The notes under the pieces: model-generated
Database searches by the model: none
Told to the model about the DNA's origin: nothing
The model's input: the letters and a program-made list of their open reading frames with translations, nothing else
NCBI RefSeq assembly: GCF_014648915.1
Contig: NZ_BMSA01000025.1
Span: 1-64,000 of the forward strand
DNA: 64,000 bases
Reading direction: 5' to 3'
Source of the DNA: Streptomyces phaeofaciens
GTDB lineage: Bacteria; Actinomycetota; Actinomycetes; Streptomycetales; Streptomycetaceae
Program-made: the position numbers and the translations under genes
Shown: positions 50,649-60,000 of the stretch, in pieces
Numbering within the stretch: position 1 is the stretch's first letter
Layout of the letters: each line of letters opens with the position of its first letter

Positions 50649-51262
50649 GCCGTCCGCGGACGGGCCGGCGTACCGGCGCGGTCGCCGTCGCGTCGGGAAT
50701 GCTGCTGCTCGGCGGCTGCGGCATCCAGGGAACCGACGTGATCGAGGCCGGCGGTCCCGCCACCGTCCAGGCGTTCGTCGACCACGACACCGAGATGCTG
50801 CTCTTCTTCCACTCCCGCGACGGCGGGATCAGTCCGGTGATCCGGTACCCCAAGTCCACGGTCGAGTACGGTCCCGACGGCGGCATGGTCTCCGAACAGA
50901 ACTCCGCGGGCCAGGGCTCCACCGACCAGGACGGCGTACCCGTGCCGACGGAGAAGGTGATCCTCGCGCTGCTCTCCGGTCCCGACGACGACGACCGCAA
51001 GGCAGGGCTCAGCACGTCCCTTCCCTCCGCCCCGTCGGCCGGAACACTCCGGGTGAAGGTCTCCCCCGGCGGCGAGACGGTCACGACCGAACTGCCCATC
51101 GCCCTGGACGGACTGGACCGGACCGGACTGCGCCAGCTGTTCTGCACGATCGCCTACAGCCACGACGAGAACGGCCGGGCCACCGTGCGACTGAGCGGGA
51201 CGGACGGCGCGTCGACGTCGGGAACCTGCGACCTCGACCCGACACCGAGTCGGCAACCGTGA
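50645..51262 (+). CDS. Lipoprotein coupled to the two-component system (GerMN-like)
   Basis: This 205-residue lipoprotein has the lipobox LLGGC (Cys25) and a mature domain with LLFFHSRDGGISPVIRYPKS, VPTEKVILALLSGPDDDDRKAGLSTSLPSAP and VSPGGETVTTELPIAL. The layout (LL.GP....GL.T.LP) resembles GerMN-domain lipoproteins seen next to AfsQ and MtrB kinases. It overlaps the kinase by ATGA. The likely role is to tune the kinase's sensing of the wall, by analogy; no direct evidence. Confidence 0.8.
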   Translation: MSRPRTGRRTGAVAVASGMLLLGGCGIQGTDVIEAGGPATVQAFVDHDTEMLLFFHSRDGGISPVIRYPKSTVEYGPDGGMVSEQNSAGQGSTDQDGVPVPTEKVILALLSGPDDDDRKAGLSTSLPSAPSAGTLRVKVSPGGETVTTELPIALDGLDRTGLRQLFCTIAYSHDENGRATVRLSGTDGASTSGTCDLDPTPSRQP

Positions 51263-51528
51263 CAACGGCAACGGGACTTGACCCCCGGCTTGTCCGGCAG
51301 CCTCGTCGTTCTGGGCGCCATGGTGCTGAGCACAGCGGCCGGAGACATGCCGCGACCATGCCCTGAGGGGGACCGCCTGGGGTGCCGCCACATCTGGCGG
51401 ATCGGCATCCCCGACCTCCTCGCCGCTCGAGATGCGCCCGGATGACCCCGGGAGCACCCTGAGAGAGGGACGTCTCATCGACTCGGCTTCGCGTCAGGTG
51501 CAAGAAACCCAGACCTACGGACATCACC
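51263..51528. other. Intergenic region before the sortase gene
   Basis: No gene is supported. A TTG-initiated frame at about 51278-51445 has a hydrophobic segment (LSGSLVVLGAMVLSTAAG) but no ribosome site or homolog I recognise. A promoter for the sortase gene may lie here. Confidence 0.35.
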
Positions 51529-52155
51529 ATGCCCCTGCGCCCGTTCCTCACGCCCCGTACCGTGCCGGCCGCGCTCGCCGGCGCCGCACTCGCCGTCCTG
51601 CTGACGGCACCCGCCGCGCCCGCGGCCCCGGCCGAACCGGCCGCCCACGTCCGGGCCGCCACGCTGTCGATCCCCGCCATAGGGGTGTCCGGGCTGCCCG
51701 TGGTCCCGTACCCGGGCAGCCCCGACGACGCGCCGGGCACCCGGATCCAGGATCAGGGTGTGGCCGCCAGCCCGTACGGCCCCGGCGGCGGGGTCGGCCC
51801 CGGCGACGTGGGCAACTACATCGTCACCGGGCACCGCGTAGCGGCGGGCGGCCCCCTGCGGGCGCTGCCCTCGCTACCGCCGGGCGCATCCGTGTTCGTC
51901 ACCGCCGGCGGTGTGACGTACGAGTACACGATCACCGGGACCCGGACGACCTCCTTCCGGTCGCAGGCCTCCATGGACGCGCAGCGCGCCGCCGTCCCGG
52001 GCTCCCCCGGCGCCGCCCCCACGCGCGCGATGATCACCGTGACCACCTGCCTGACACCCGAGGACGACGCGGCGGGCAACTTCTGGCGCGACGCGCAGAA
52101 CAACCCCGAACACCGCATCGACAAGATCGGCGTCCTGACCGCCACCGAACCCTGA
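51529..52155 (+). CDS. Sortase (class E/F type)
   Basis: This 208-residue secreted or anchored sortase has a signal-like N-terminus (PAALAGAALAVLLTAPAAPA), then the sortase barrel: LSIPAIGVSGLPVVPYPG, the catalytic His in YIVTGHRVAAGGPLRALPSL, Cys in ITVTTCLTPED and Arg in NPEHRIDKIGVL. It cleaves a sorting motif such as LAXTG and ligates the protein to the wall. No sortase substrate gene is adjacent, so the function in this locus is unproven. ATG 51529 has a weak ribosome site. Confidence 0.88.
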   Translation: MPLRPFLTPRTVPAALAGAALAVLLTAPAAPAAPAEPAAHVRAATLSIPAIGVSGLPVVPYPGSPDDAPGTRIQDQGVAASPYGPGGGVGPGDVGNYIVTGHRVAAGGPLRALPSLPPGASVFVTAGGVTYEYTITGTRTTSFRSQASMDAQRAAVPGSPGAAPTRAMITVTTCLTPEDDAAGNFWRDAQNNPEHRIDKIGVLTATEP

Positions 52156-52178
52156 CCCTGAATCACCAGGGAACCGCA

Positions 52179-52874
52179 TCACCGCGCGGGTGAGAACGCC
52201 TTCACCCTCACACCGGTGTCGCAGATGCGCACCGCCGTCTTCGTCCCGCTCGTGGTCGTGAAAGCGGGGGTGAGGGGCCGGGATTCGCCGGGCGGGACGA
52301 CATCGAGGCCGGTGACCGATTCGCACTCGTCGAGGTCGGTGAAGGTGAGCGCGGCGGAAGCGGAATCGCCAGGGGCGAGGGTGAACTTCTCGGCCTCGGT
52401 GGCCGATCCGGCCCAGTCCACCGGCAGCTCGGTCCGGCCGGTCCCGCTCGTGAAGAGGAGGGAGGGGAAGCCGCGCACCGTGCACGAGCCGGTGCCGGTG
52501 TTGGTGATCACGATCGAGGCCCGGCCCTGACCGGTACCGCGTGCCACGGCCGTCAGGTTCTTCGTACGGCAGTGATCGGCGGCCGGACTGGGGAGGGAGT
52601 CGGCTCCGAAGAGCACCCCGGCGGGTGGGGAGGACGCCCCGCCACCGCCCCCGCTCGCGTCGGCACTCGACGAGCTCAAGTCCGCACCCGAGCCCGAGTC
52701 CGCACCCGAGCCGGAGGCGGAAGCCGAGGCGGAGTCCGCACCCGAACCCGCACCCGCACCCGCACCCGCACCCGAGCCGATTCCCGCCGCCTCCTCCTCG
52801 GCTCCGGACGACGAGCACCCTGCCGCGCCGGCGAGCAGCAGGACCGTGACAACGGAGATCAATGGTCGACGCAT
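52179..52874 (-). CDS. DUF4232-like lipoprotein with low-complexity spacer
   Basis: This 231-residue lipoprotein has lipobox AGAAGC (Cys about 20) and then a long run of Gly-Ala and Ser-Ala repeats (IGSGAGAGAGAGSG, DSASASASGSGADS..). The C-terminal domain has C-R-T at about residue 102, IVITNTGTGSCTVRGFPSLLF and LTFTDLDECESVTGLDVVPPGES, as in DUF4232 proteins with two disulfide-capable Cys pairs. Function unknown. ATG 52874 begins the signal peptide. The coding repeat at 52735-52778 is a GCACCC/CGAGCC-like hexamer run on the top strand. Confidence 0.85.
   Translation of the reverse strand: MRRPLISVVTVLLLAGAAGCSSSGAEEEAAGIGSGAGAGAGAGSGADSASASASGSGADSGSGADLSSSSADASGGGGGASSPPAGVLFGADSLPSPAADHCRTKNLTAVARGTGQGRASIVITNTGTGSCTVRGFPSLLFTSGTGRTELPVDWAGSATEAEKFTLAPGDSASAALTFTDLDECESVTGLDVVPPGESRPLTPAFTTTSGTKTAVRICDTGVRVKAFSPAR
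52735..52778. repeat. Hexamer repeat inside the lipoprotein gene
   Basis: The top strand reads repeated CGCACC/CACCCG units (about five clean CACCCG copies at 52741-52772), which encode Gly-Ala/Gly-Ser low complexity on the minus strand. Length variation by slippage would change the spacer. Confidence 0.7.
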
Positions 52875-53002
52875 GGCTCCTGCTGATGGTTCGAACGGAT
52901 TCACGGACCCGGTGCCGTAGGCGTGAGCGTATTGCATAGAATCACCGGCGATCATGTTCACCGGCGCTGTGCAGGGCACCGCCTCAGGGGGAAGGCACGC
53001 CT

Positions 53003-54829
53003 GTGCACCCGAGTGACAGCAACACGGGCACCGACGGGATACGTCGCAGGCGGTTCCTGGGCGCGGGAGCCGTCACGCTGGGCGCCGCGGGTGCGGCCGC
53101 CGCCGGGCAGTTGCTGACGGGCAACGCCTCGGCGTCCGTCGGCGGGGCGACCGCCCCGGCCGGTGCCGGTACCGCGGTGAGCGGCACGGTCTTCAAGCTG
53201 GGCGTCGCCTCCGGCGATCCGCTGCCCACCGCGATCGTGCTGTGGACCAGGGTGGTGCCGGCACAGCAGGGCAGCTCCGGCATCCTGGCCCCCACCGTCG
53301 CGGTGAGCTGGGAGCTCGCCTCGGACAGCGGCTTCACCACGATCGTCAAGAGCGGGACGGCGACGGCGACCAGCAGCCTCGGCTACAGCGTCCACGTGGA
53401 CGTCAAGGGCCTGACCCCGGCCACGGACTACTGGTACCGGTTCACGGCGCTGGGCCGCACCTCGATCACCGGCCGGACCCGTACCGCGCCCGCTGCCGGG
53501 GACACCCCCGAGAACCTGCGGATCGCGCTCGCCTCCTGCCAGAACTGGCAGCACGGCTACTTCACCGCCTACCGGGACATGCTCGAACAGCGGCCGGATC
53601 TCGTGCTGTTCGTCGGCGACTACATCTACGAGAGCTCGGCCTACTCCTATCGCGTACGCCGCCACGAAGGCGCGGGCCAGCCCGTCACGCTCGCCCAGTA
53701 CCGTGCCCGGCACGAGCAGTACAACACCGACCCGGACCTTCAGGCGATGCGCGCCGCGGCACCCTTCGTCGTGGTCTTCGACGACCACGAGGTGGAGCAG
53801 GACTGGGCCGGTGACGTGGCGAACGACCCCGTCGCCTGGCCCGCGGCGAAGTTCCGGGCGCGCCGTGCGGCCGCCTTCCAGGCCTTCTACGAGCACATGC
53901 CGATCCGTGCCGCGCAGAAGCCCAGCGGCCCGGACGTCCTGATGTACCGCTCGCTCGACTTCGGCCCGCTGGCCCGGCTGCATGTCCTGGACACCCGGCA
54001 GTACCGCGACGACCAGGCGACCACCTCCGCCGGGGCCTTGAAGACCGGCCGGGTCATCATGGGCGACACCCAGCGCGACTGGCTGGTGAACAGCATGCGC
54101 ACCTCCGGCGCGCGGTGGAACCTGGTCGCCTCCCAGGTGATGATGGCGGAGACGGACTTCCTCGCGGGTGTGGGCAAGGAGTGGTCGTACGACGCCTGGG
54201 ACGGATACCAGAAGGAACGCGCCACCCTGCTCGCCGAGTTCCAGGACATCCGCAACCCCGTGGTGCTGTCCGGCGACAGGCACCGCACCATCGTCAGCGA
54301 CCTCAAGCTGGACTTCGCCGACGCGGCGTCGACGGTGGTCGGCGCGGAGTTCGTCGGGACCTCCATATCCAGCAACGGCGACGAGGATCTGACGGCCTTC
54401 GCGGCCGAGTGGGCGCCCAAACTGGCGGACAACCCGCACTGGAAGATCATGGACGCCCGGCGCGGCTATCTGCTCTTCGACATCACCGAGGACCGTATCG
54501 ACGCCCGGCTGCGGGCGATCTCCACCGTACTGACCAAGGACGGCACGACCACCACGGCCGCGACCTTCCGGGTGGAGAACGGTGTGCCGGGCGTCCACCA
54601 GCTCGGTGTCCCGACCGAGTCCTCGGCGAGCGGCACCGCGAGCGCGAGCGCGGAGGAGTCCGCGGGACCGACGGACACGGCCGCCCCGGCGGAGACGGAC
54701 GCGACGGCGGATCCCGCGCAGTCGGCCGAGCCGACGGAGTCGGCCACGGACCCGGCCACCGCGCCCGTGTCGCCCTCCACCACGCAGTCCCCGAGCGACG
54801 CCGCCTCCGACGTCTCCGCCACCCCCTGA
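53003..54829 (+). CDS. phoD: Tat-exported PhoD-type alkaline phosphatase
   Basis: This 608-residue protein starts at GTG 53003 with a Tat signal (RRRRFLGAGAVTLGAAGAAAAG). The N-terminal PhoD domain (FKLGVASGDPLPTAIVLWTRVVP) precedes the metallophosphatase domain (ASCQNWQHGYFTAYRDMLEQRPDLVLFVGDYIYES, FVVVFDDHEVEQDW, VVLSGDRHRTIVSDL), whose Asp, His, and Cys metal ligands are present. From about residue 535 a Ser/Thr/Ala/Glu-rich tail follows, as in cell-wall-spanning extensions, longer than usual PhoD. It hydrolyses phosphodiesters and monoesters, including teichoic-acid phosphates. Promoter control by PhoP is plausible but no clear PHO box pair was seen. Confidence 0.9.
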   Translation: MHPSDSNTGTDGIRRRRFLGAGAVTLGAAGAAAAGQLLTGNASASVGGATAPAGAGTAVSGTVFKLGVASGDPLPTAIVLWTRVVPAQQGSSGILAPTVAVSWELASDSGFTTIVKSGTATATSSLGYSVHVDVKGLTPATDYWYRFTALGRTSITGRTRTAPAAGDTPENLRIALASCQNWQHGYFTAYRDMLEQRPDLVLFVGDYIYESSAYSYRVRRHEGAGQPVTLAQYRARHEQYNTDPDLQAMRAAAPFVVVFDDHEVEQDWAGDVANDPVAWPAAKFRARRAAAFQAFYEHMPIRAAQKPSGPDVLMYRSLDFGPLARLHVLDTRQYRDDQATTSAGALKTGRVIMGDTQRDWLVNSMRTSGARWNLVASQVMMAETDFLAGVGKEWSYDAWDGYQKERATLLAEFQDIRNPVVLSGDRHRTIVSDLKLDFADAASTVVGAEFVGTSISSNGDEDLTAFAAEWAPKLADNPHWKIMDARRGYLLFDITEDRIDARLRAISTVLTKDGTTTTAATFRVENGVPGVHQLGVPTESSASGTASASAEESAGPTDTAAPAETDATADPAQSAEPTESATDPATAPVSPSTTQSPSDAASDVSATP

Positions 54830-54845
54830 CCTTCCGGGAGAGAAC

Positions 54846-56501
54846 GTGTTCACCACCCGCCCCCGGCGGCGCGACCGCAGCCCCGGACATCGGCGCTCCC
54901 CCGTCATGAAGGCATCGGTGCTGGCAGCCACGGTGGCGGTGCTCGCGACGGGCGTCTTCGTGTTGCTGCCCACCGACGCGGACGCCACCGCCCCGGCGCG
55001 CGGCGACTTCGACGCGGACGGCACGTCCGACCTGATCTACCGCAATGTCGCGGGCCAGCTGTATCTCAACACGGGCTCGTCCGAGACCATGGCCCTCGAC
55101 TCGGACGTCGCCAAGGCCAAGGACGTCCTGACCCCGGGCGACCTCGACTCGGACGGCGTCCAGGATGTGCTGACCCTCAGCGCGAGCGGCGTGCTGTACT
55201 TCCATTCCGGCGTCTACGCCCGCACCCCCGGTGGCCTCGGCTCGTACCGTACGGTCGCGTCCGGCTGGCAGATCTACAACAAGGTCGCCGCCCCCGGCGA
55301 CCTCAGCGGCGACGGCAAGGCCGACCTGCTGGCCCGTACTCCTGGCGGCTCGCTCTACTTCTACCCCGGCAAGGGCACGGGCGCCTTCGGCAGCCGTGTG
55401 CTGGTCGGCTCCGGCTGGCAGCAGTACGACGAACTGATCGGCGCCGGTGACCTGACCGGCGACGGCATCGGCGACGTCCTGGCCCGCACCCCGGCCGGCG
55501 TCCTCTATCGCTACCCCGGCAAGAAGGGCGGCACCTTCGGCACCCGGGTCAAGGACTCGAAGACCGAGTGGGCGTCGTACAACCAGATCATCGGTGGCGG
55601 CGACTGGGACGGCAACGGCAAGACCGACCTGCTGGCCAGGGACTTCTCCGGCGCCCTGTGGTTCTACCCGGGCACCGGCAAGGGCACCTTCGGCACCCGG
55701 TCCGCCCGCAGCAAGGGCTGGGGCAAGGTCACGCAGTTCGCGGGCGCCGGCAACAATCCGCACTTCGGCAAGTTCGGGACCATGGCCCGTACGACGGCCG
55801 GAAGCGTCTACAGCTACGAGGTGACCGGCACCGGCACGCTGACCGGCAAGCTTCTGGTCGGCGACGCCTGGCCGTCCGCCACCACCCGCCTCGCGTACGC
55901 CTCCTCGCTCCGCCAGAACGGCCTCGCCGACCTGGTCGTGCAGTCCGTCAGCAGCGGCCAGTTGACCAACCCGGCGTTCTACGCCCTCTCGGACCCCAAA
56001 CTCGCCACCGGCTCCACCTCCTACAACCGGGTCGTCGGCCCCGGCGATCTGACCGGGGACGGCAAGGGCGACCTGCTGGCCGTGACCACCTCCGGCACGC
56101 TCTACCTCTACGCGGGCGACGGCTCCGGCACCTCCGTCGGCTCCCGCGTCACGGTCGGCACCGGCTGGCAGCGCTACAACGCCGTGGTCGGCGCGGGCGA
56201 CTTCACCGGCGACGGCCGCCCCGACCTGCTGGCCCGGGACACCGCCGGCGTCCTGTGGCGCTACGCGGGCACCGGCAGCGCGTCCGCCCCGTTCTCGGCC
56301 CGGGTGAAGGTGGGCTCCGGGTGGCAGCAGTTCAAGAAGGTGTTCTCACCGGGCGACGCCAACGGCGACGGCAAGGCCGACCTCATGGCCACGAACTCCT
56401 CCGGTGCGCTGTACTTCTACGCGGGCACCGGCACCGGCGGCTTCAAGTCCCGTGTCACCAAGGCCACCAGCGGCTGGAGCACCTGGGCCGACCTGCTGTG
56501 A
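54846..56501 (+). CDS. Secreted FG-GAP/VCBS propeller protein
   Basis: This 551-residue secreted protein starts at GTG 54846, 16 bp after the phosphatase stop, so it is probably co-transcribed. After a signal peptide (LAATVAVLATGVFVLLP) it is built of repeated units with the Ca2+-binding consensus GDLxGDGxxDLLAR and a xGSGWQxY motif (about residues 55-545, seven or more blades). This is the FG-GAP/VCBS beta-propeller family. Such proteins bind surfaces or glycans; no catalytic motif is seen. Its close link with a phosphatase is notable. Confidence 0.9.
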   Translation: MFTTRPRRRDRSPGHRRSPVMKASVLAATVAVLATGVFVLLPTDADATAPARGDFDADGTSDLIYRNVAGQLYLNTGSSETMALDSDVAKAKDVLTPGDLDSDGVQDVLTLSASGVLYFHSGVYARTPGGLGSYRTVASGWQIYNKVAAPGDLSGDGKADLLARTPGGSLYFYPGKGTGAFGSRVLVGSGWQQYDELIGAGDLTGDGIGDVLARTPAGVLYRYPGKKGGTFGTRVKDSKTEWASYNQIIGGGDWDGNGKTDLLARDFSGALWFYPGTGKGTFGTRSARSKGWGKVTQFAGAGNNPHFGKFGTMARTTAGSVYSYEVTGTGTLTGKLLVGDAWPSATTRLAYASSLRQNGLADLVVQSVSSGQLTNPAFYALSDPKLATGSTSYNRVVGPGDLTGDGKGDLLAVTTSGTLYLYAGDGSGTSVGSRVTVGTGWQRYNAVVGAGDFTGDGRPDLLARDTAGVLWRYAGTGSASAPFSARVKVGSGWQQFKKVFSPGDANGDGKADLMATNSSGALYFYAGTGTGGFKSRVTKATSGWSTWADLL

Positions 56502-56529
56502 GGTGCCGGCCCCGTGACCGGCACCTCGC

Positions 56530-57024
56530 TCAGGAGCAGCTCAGCTGGGCGTTGACGTCCGCCCGGGTCATCACCTTCCCCGTGTAGGTCATGAACTCGC
56601 CCTTCCCCAGCCGGGCGCCCTTGAGTCGGGAGAGGTCGATCCAGCCGTCCCTCCCGTCCTCCTCCGTGCCGCCGGTCTTCTCGACGACGGCGACGTAGAA
56701 GCCGTCGGGCAGCTCGCCGCGCAGGGGCTGTTCCTCCTCGGCGAAGCCGGCATCGCCGCCCACTTCGAAGAGGCCCTGCTCCGTCTCGGCCGAGCGCGCG
56801 CCGTGCGCCTTCCACAGGGTCGTGAAGTCGTCGTCGTCCGCGTAGATCTCCGCTCCCGAGACGGTGTACCCCGGGCAGATCGGATACGCGACCACGAGGC
56901 CGCCCTCCGGGCCGCGGGCGTATCCGAAGTCCGGGGGGTCCGGTGCCTGCGTGTGGCAGCCGGCGGTGACGGCGATCACGGCGATCGCCGTCACCAGGGC
57001 GAGTGCGGGCTTGCTCAGGGACAC
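56530..57024 (-). CDS. Small lipoprotein overlapping the RHS gene; candidate immunity or partner protein
   Basis: This 164-residue lipoprotein has lipobox VIAVTAGC (Cys about 22) followed by HTQAPDPPDFGYARGPEGGLVVAYPICPG and an acidic alpha-beta C-terminal part (ADDDDFTTLW, LPDGFYVAVVEKTG, KGEFMTYTGKVMTRADVNAQL). I do not recognise a family. It starts with GTG 57024, which lies inside the last codons of the giant RHS gene (stop 57015-57017), so the two are translationally coupled. RHS toxins often have an immunity gene immediately downstream, and a membrane-anchored immunity protein would fit a toxin acting outside the cytoplasm. That role is inferred. Confidence 0.8.
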   Translation of the reverse strand: MSLSKPALALVTAIAVIAVTAGCHTQAPDPPDFGYARGPEGGLVVAYPICPGYTVSGAEIYADDDDFTTLWKAHGARSAETEQGLFEVGGDAGFAEEEQPLRGELPDGFYVAVVEKTGGTEEDGRDGWIDLSRLKGARLGKGEFMTYTGKVMTRADVNAQLSCS

Positions 57025-60000
57025 GGGAGGTAGCCGCCGTCGCCGAGATCCGCGTCGATCTCGAAGCTGTTCGTACACGCGTCGGTGCCTTCCTGGAAGT
57101 AGTCCCACGCCATCCTGAGGCCCAGGTCGTCCCACTGTTTCATGTGCACGCGTTCGTGCTTGAGGCGTTCCTTGGTCGAGAACTCCGGATCGTAGCCCGT
57201 CACGTAGGTGCTGCCGATGGTCGTGCCGCCCCTGCCGAAGAGCCAGGACGAGCTGGTCTTGCACATGGTCAGGCCCTGGTGCTTGGAGCAGTCGAGGTCG
57301 CTGCCCAGGACGGAGGCGACCACGAAGTATCCGCCGCCGGCCACGTCGGCCTGCGTCTTCTGCCCGAGCAGCTTCTCGCTCAGCTTCTCGAACATGCCGC
57401 ATCCGTGCCCGCCCTCGCAGGTGAAGGGGCCGCCGTCGAAGTCCTTTCCGCCACCGCCCCTGTTCAGGTACTTCGCCTGGAGCGTGAAGAGTTTCTCCTG
57501 GCAGTCCTTGTCGCAGTCGTCGGGCAGGGACCACTCGGGGATGGCCAGCATCGCCGCGGAGTTCGGCAACTGGTATCCCTGGACGAGCGACTGAAGGGCC
57601 GCCATCTCCGCGATGTGCTTGGCGTTGACCCATTGCTGGTAGTAGATCTTCGCCACGCAGGCCGAGTCGCAGTAGTTGCCGCTCGCGTCCTTGTGGGTCT
57701 TGCCCGGCTGGCCGAGGGTGATGCCGTTGCCGTCGTGGGTGGCGGGTTCCGGCATGGGGTCGCCGTCGTCGGGGCAGTCCGCCTCGCCCGGCACCCCGCA
57801 CAGGAGCGCCAGGCCCGACGGGTCGGAGCCGGTCACCGGGTTCTGGGCGGCGTAGCTGTAGCCGTTCATCGTCTGCGGGACGTCGACCTGGAGCGCGGGG
57901 TCGACGCTGAGGAACTGGCCCGTCGACGGGTCGTACTCCCGTGCCCCGATGTGGGTCAGGCCGGTGCCGGTGTCGGTGGGCTTGCCGAGGAAGCCCTTGT
58001 CGTCGGGCCAGACGCCGGTCGTCGCCCCCCGGCCCGCGCCGAAGGGGGTGGTGTAGCGCTTGGTCAGGGTCTGGCCGGCGTCGGCGCCGATGGCGACGGT
58101 GCCGGTGGCGTGGTGGTCGGCGGCCAGGAAGCTGAGCTTCTCCGCGCCGGACTGGTTGGTGCGGACGGCGATGGTGGCTCCGGCGACCGTGTAGGTCCGG
58201 TTGGCCCACTTCTGGCCCGCCTTGAGGTGGACCTCGGTGGCGCCGAGGTGGAGGACGGTCTCGCCGCCGCTCGCGTTGTCGCGGCGGATGAGGAGTTGAC
58301 CGTCGGCGTCGTAGAGGTACCCGGTGGCTGTGGTGCCCTCGGTCAGCCTGGCCAGCTTGCCCTCGCTGTTCCACTCCAGGCTCTGCCCGGTGGTGGAACC
58401 GGCCTTCTCGACGCGCTTCTCGGTGTTGCCGGTGTCGTCGTAGGTGTACTGCGCGGCCACCCCGGTGCAGGTGGTGCCGGTCGTGGTGGCGGTGAGCGCG
58501 TGCGGGCGGGTGGTGTCGTTGTAGCAGGAGGTGGTGGTGACCGGGGTGGCCGTGTTCTGCTTCTCGGTCCTGCGCTGCCCGCCGGCCGTGTACGTGTACG
58601 ACGTCCAGTACGGTGCCGGGCCGCCCAGGTTGGCGACGGTCCGTCCGGAGGCGGCGCAGTCGGCGGTCTTCGGCGTCCAGGCCTCGGCCAGCCGGCGCTG
58701 GGCGTCGTGGGCGAAGCACTGGTTGTCGGTGCCGGTGCCGATGTCGGCGCCGTCGAGGACGGAGGTGACGTTGCCGGCCTGGTCGTAGGTGTAGGTGAGG
58801 TCCTGGACGGGGCCGCGGGTCTGGTCGTCGACGGCAGCGTTGAGCAGCCGGCCGGTGCCCTTCTCGTAGGTGTTGGTGAGGAAGACGCGCTTGGTGCCGG
58901 TCGCGGTGCCGAGTTGCAGCTGGCCGACCTGGCCGAGTGCGGTGTAGTCGGCGGCGAGGAGGTAGCCGGTCGCGCCGGAGAGTTCGTTCGCGAGGCCGGC
59001 GGCGTTGTAGCGGGTCTCCACGGTCTCGGCGGCCAGGCCGCCGGCGGCGGGCTCCTTGGTGCTGCCGACCGTGCCGTCGAGCCGGTACGACGTCTCGAAG
59101 GTGCTGGTCGCCGCGATGGCACCGGAGGTCACCAGCGGATCGTCGGACGGCAGCGTCAGCGTGCCGGCGGTGACCCGTCCGAGGGTGTCGTAGGTGGTGG
59201 TCTGCCGGGTGTACGCCTTGCCGCCCTGGTACCGGGTGGCCGCGGTGGGCAGGCCCTTGCGGACGCTGTCGAAGGTCCAGGAGGCGAGTCTGTTCGCGTC
59301 GGTGCGGTCGGTCTGCCACATGCCCGTGGTGCGGCCGAGCTCGTCGTAGGCGTAGAGCAGGATCCGGTCCTCGTCGTCCTGGCTGGTGTCGATCTGGTCG
59401 AGGTCGGTGTAGGTGGTGAGGGTGGTGCCCTTGTCCGGGTCGACGGCCTTCACCTGGCGCCCGAAGAGGTCGTACGTGGTGGACCACGCGCTGTCGTCCG
59501 GGCCGGTGACGGTCTCCTGCTTGCCGTCGGCCGTGTAGGTCTGGCGGACCCGGGTGTAGGAGGTGCCGGTGGCCGAGCCGTACTGGGTGTCGTTCGGCTG
59601 GGTGCCGGCGTAGGTGCGGGTCTCCGTGGTGCGGCCGAAGACGTCGGTGACGGTGCGGGTGGCGTTGCCGCCGGCCACCGCGCTGGTGGCCGTGGAGTCA
59701 CCGGTGTAGGTCGTGGTCGTGCTCCCCTTCCCGACCCCGTCGACGAGGAGGGTCGACTTCACGGCCCGGCCGGCGCCGTCGAACTCCGTCACCGTCTGGC
59801 TGCCTCCGCCGTACGGCGTCTGGGCGTAGGTGCCGGTGGGGGCGGTGGTCTGGTCGTAGACGTCCGCGTACGTCTCGTAGGCCAGGCCGCGGCTGTCGTA
59901 GCGGGTGTCGGTCAGGACGCGGCCGCCCTGCGGTGACGGGCGCTGGATCTGGACGGGTCTCAGCTGTGAGTCGTGCAGCGAGTAGGTCGTGCTGTAGGTG

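Noticed and set aside
51278..51445. Small TTG-initiated hydrophobic frame
   Set aside because: No ribosome site and no homolog that I can name; could be chance.
52541..52849. Arg/Pro/His-rich frame opposite the DUF4232-like gene
   Set aside because: Product of the hexamer repeat read on the wrong strand.
52938..52966. PHO-box-like repeats (TCACCGGCG twice) before the phosphatase gene
   Set aside because: The copies are 16 bp apart and not contiguous 11-bp units, so they do not fit the Streptomyces PHO box.
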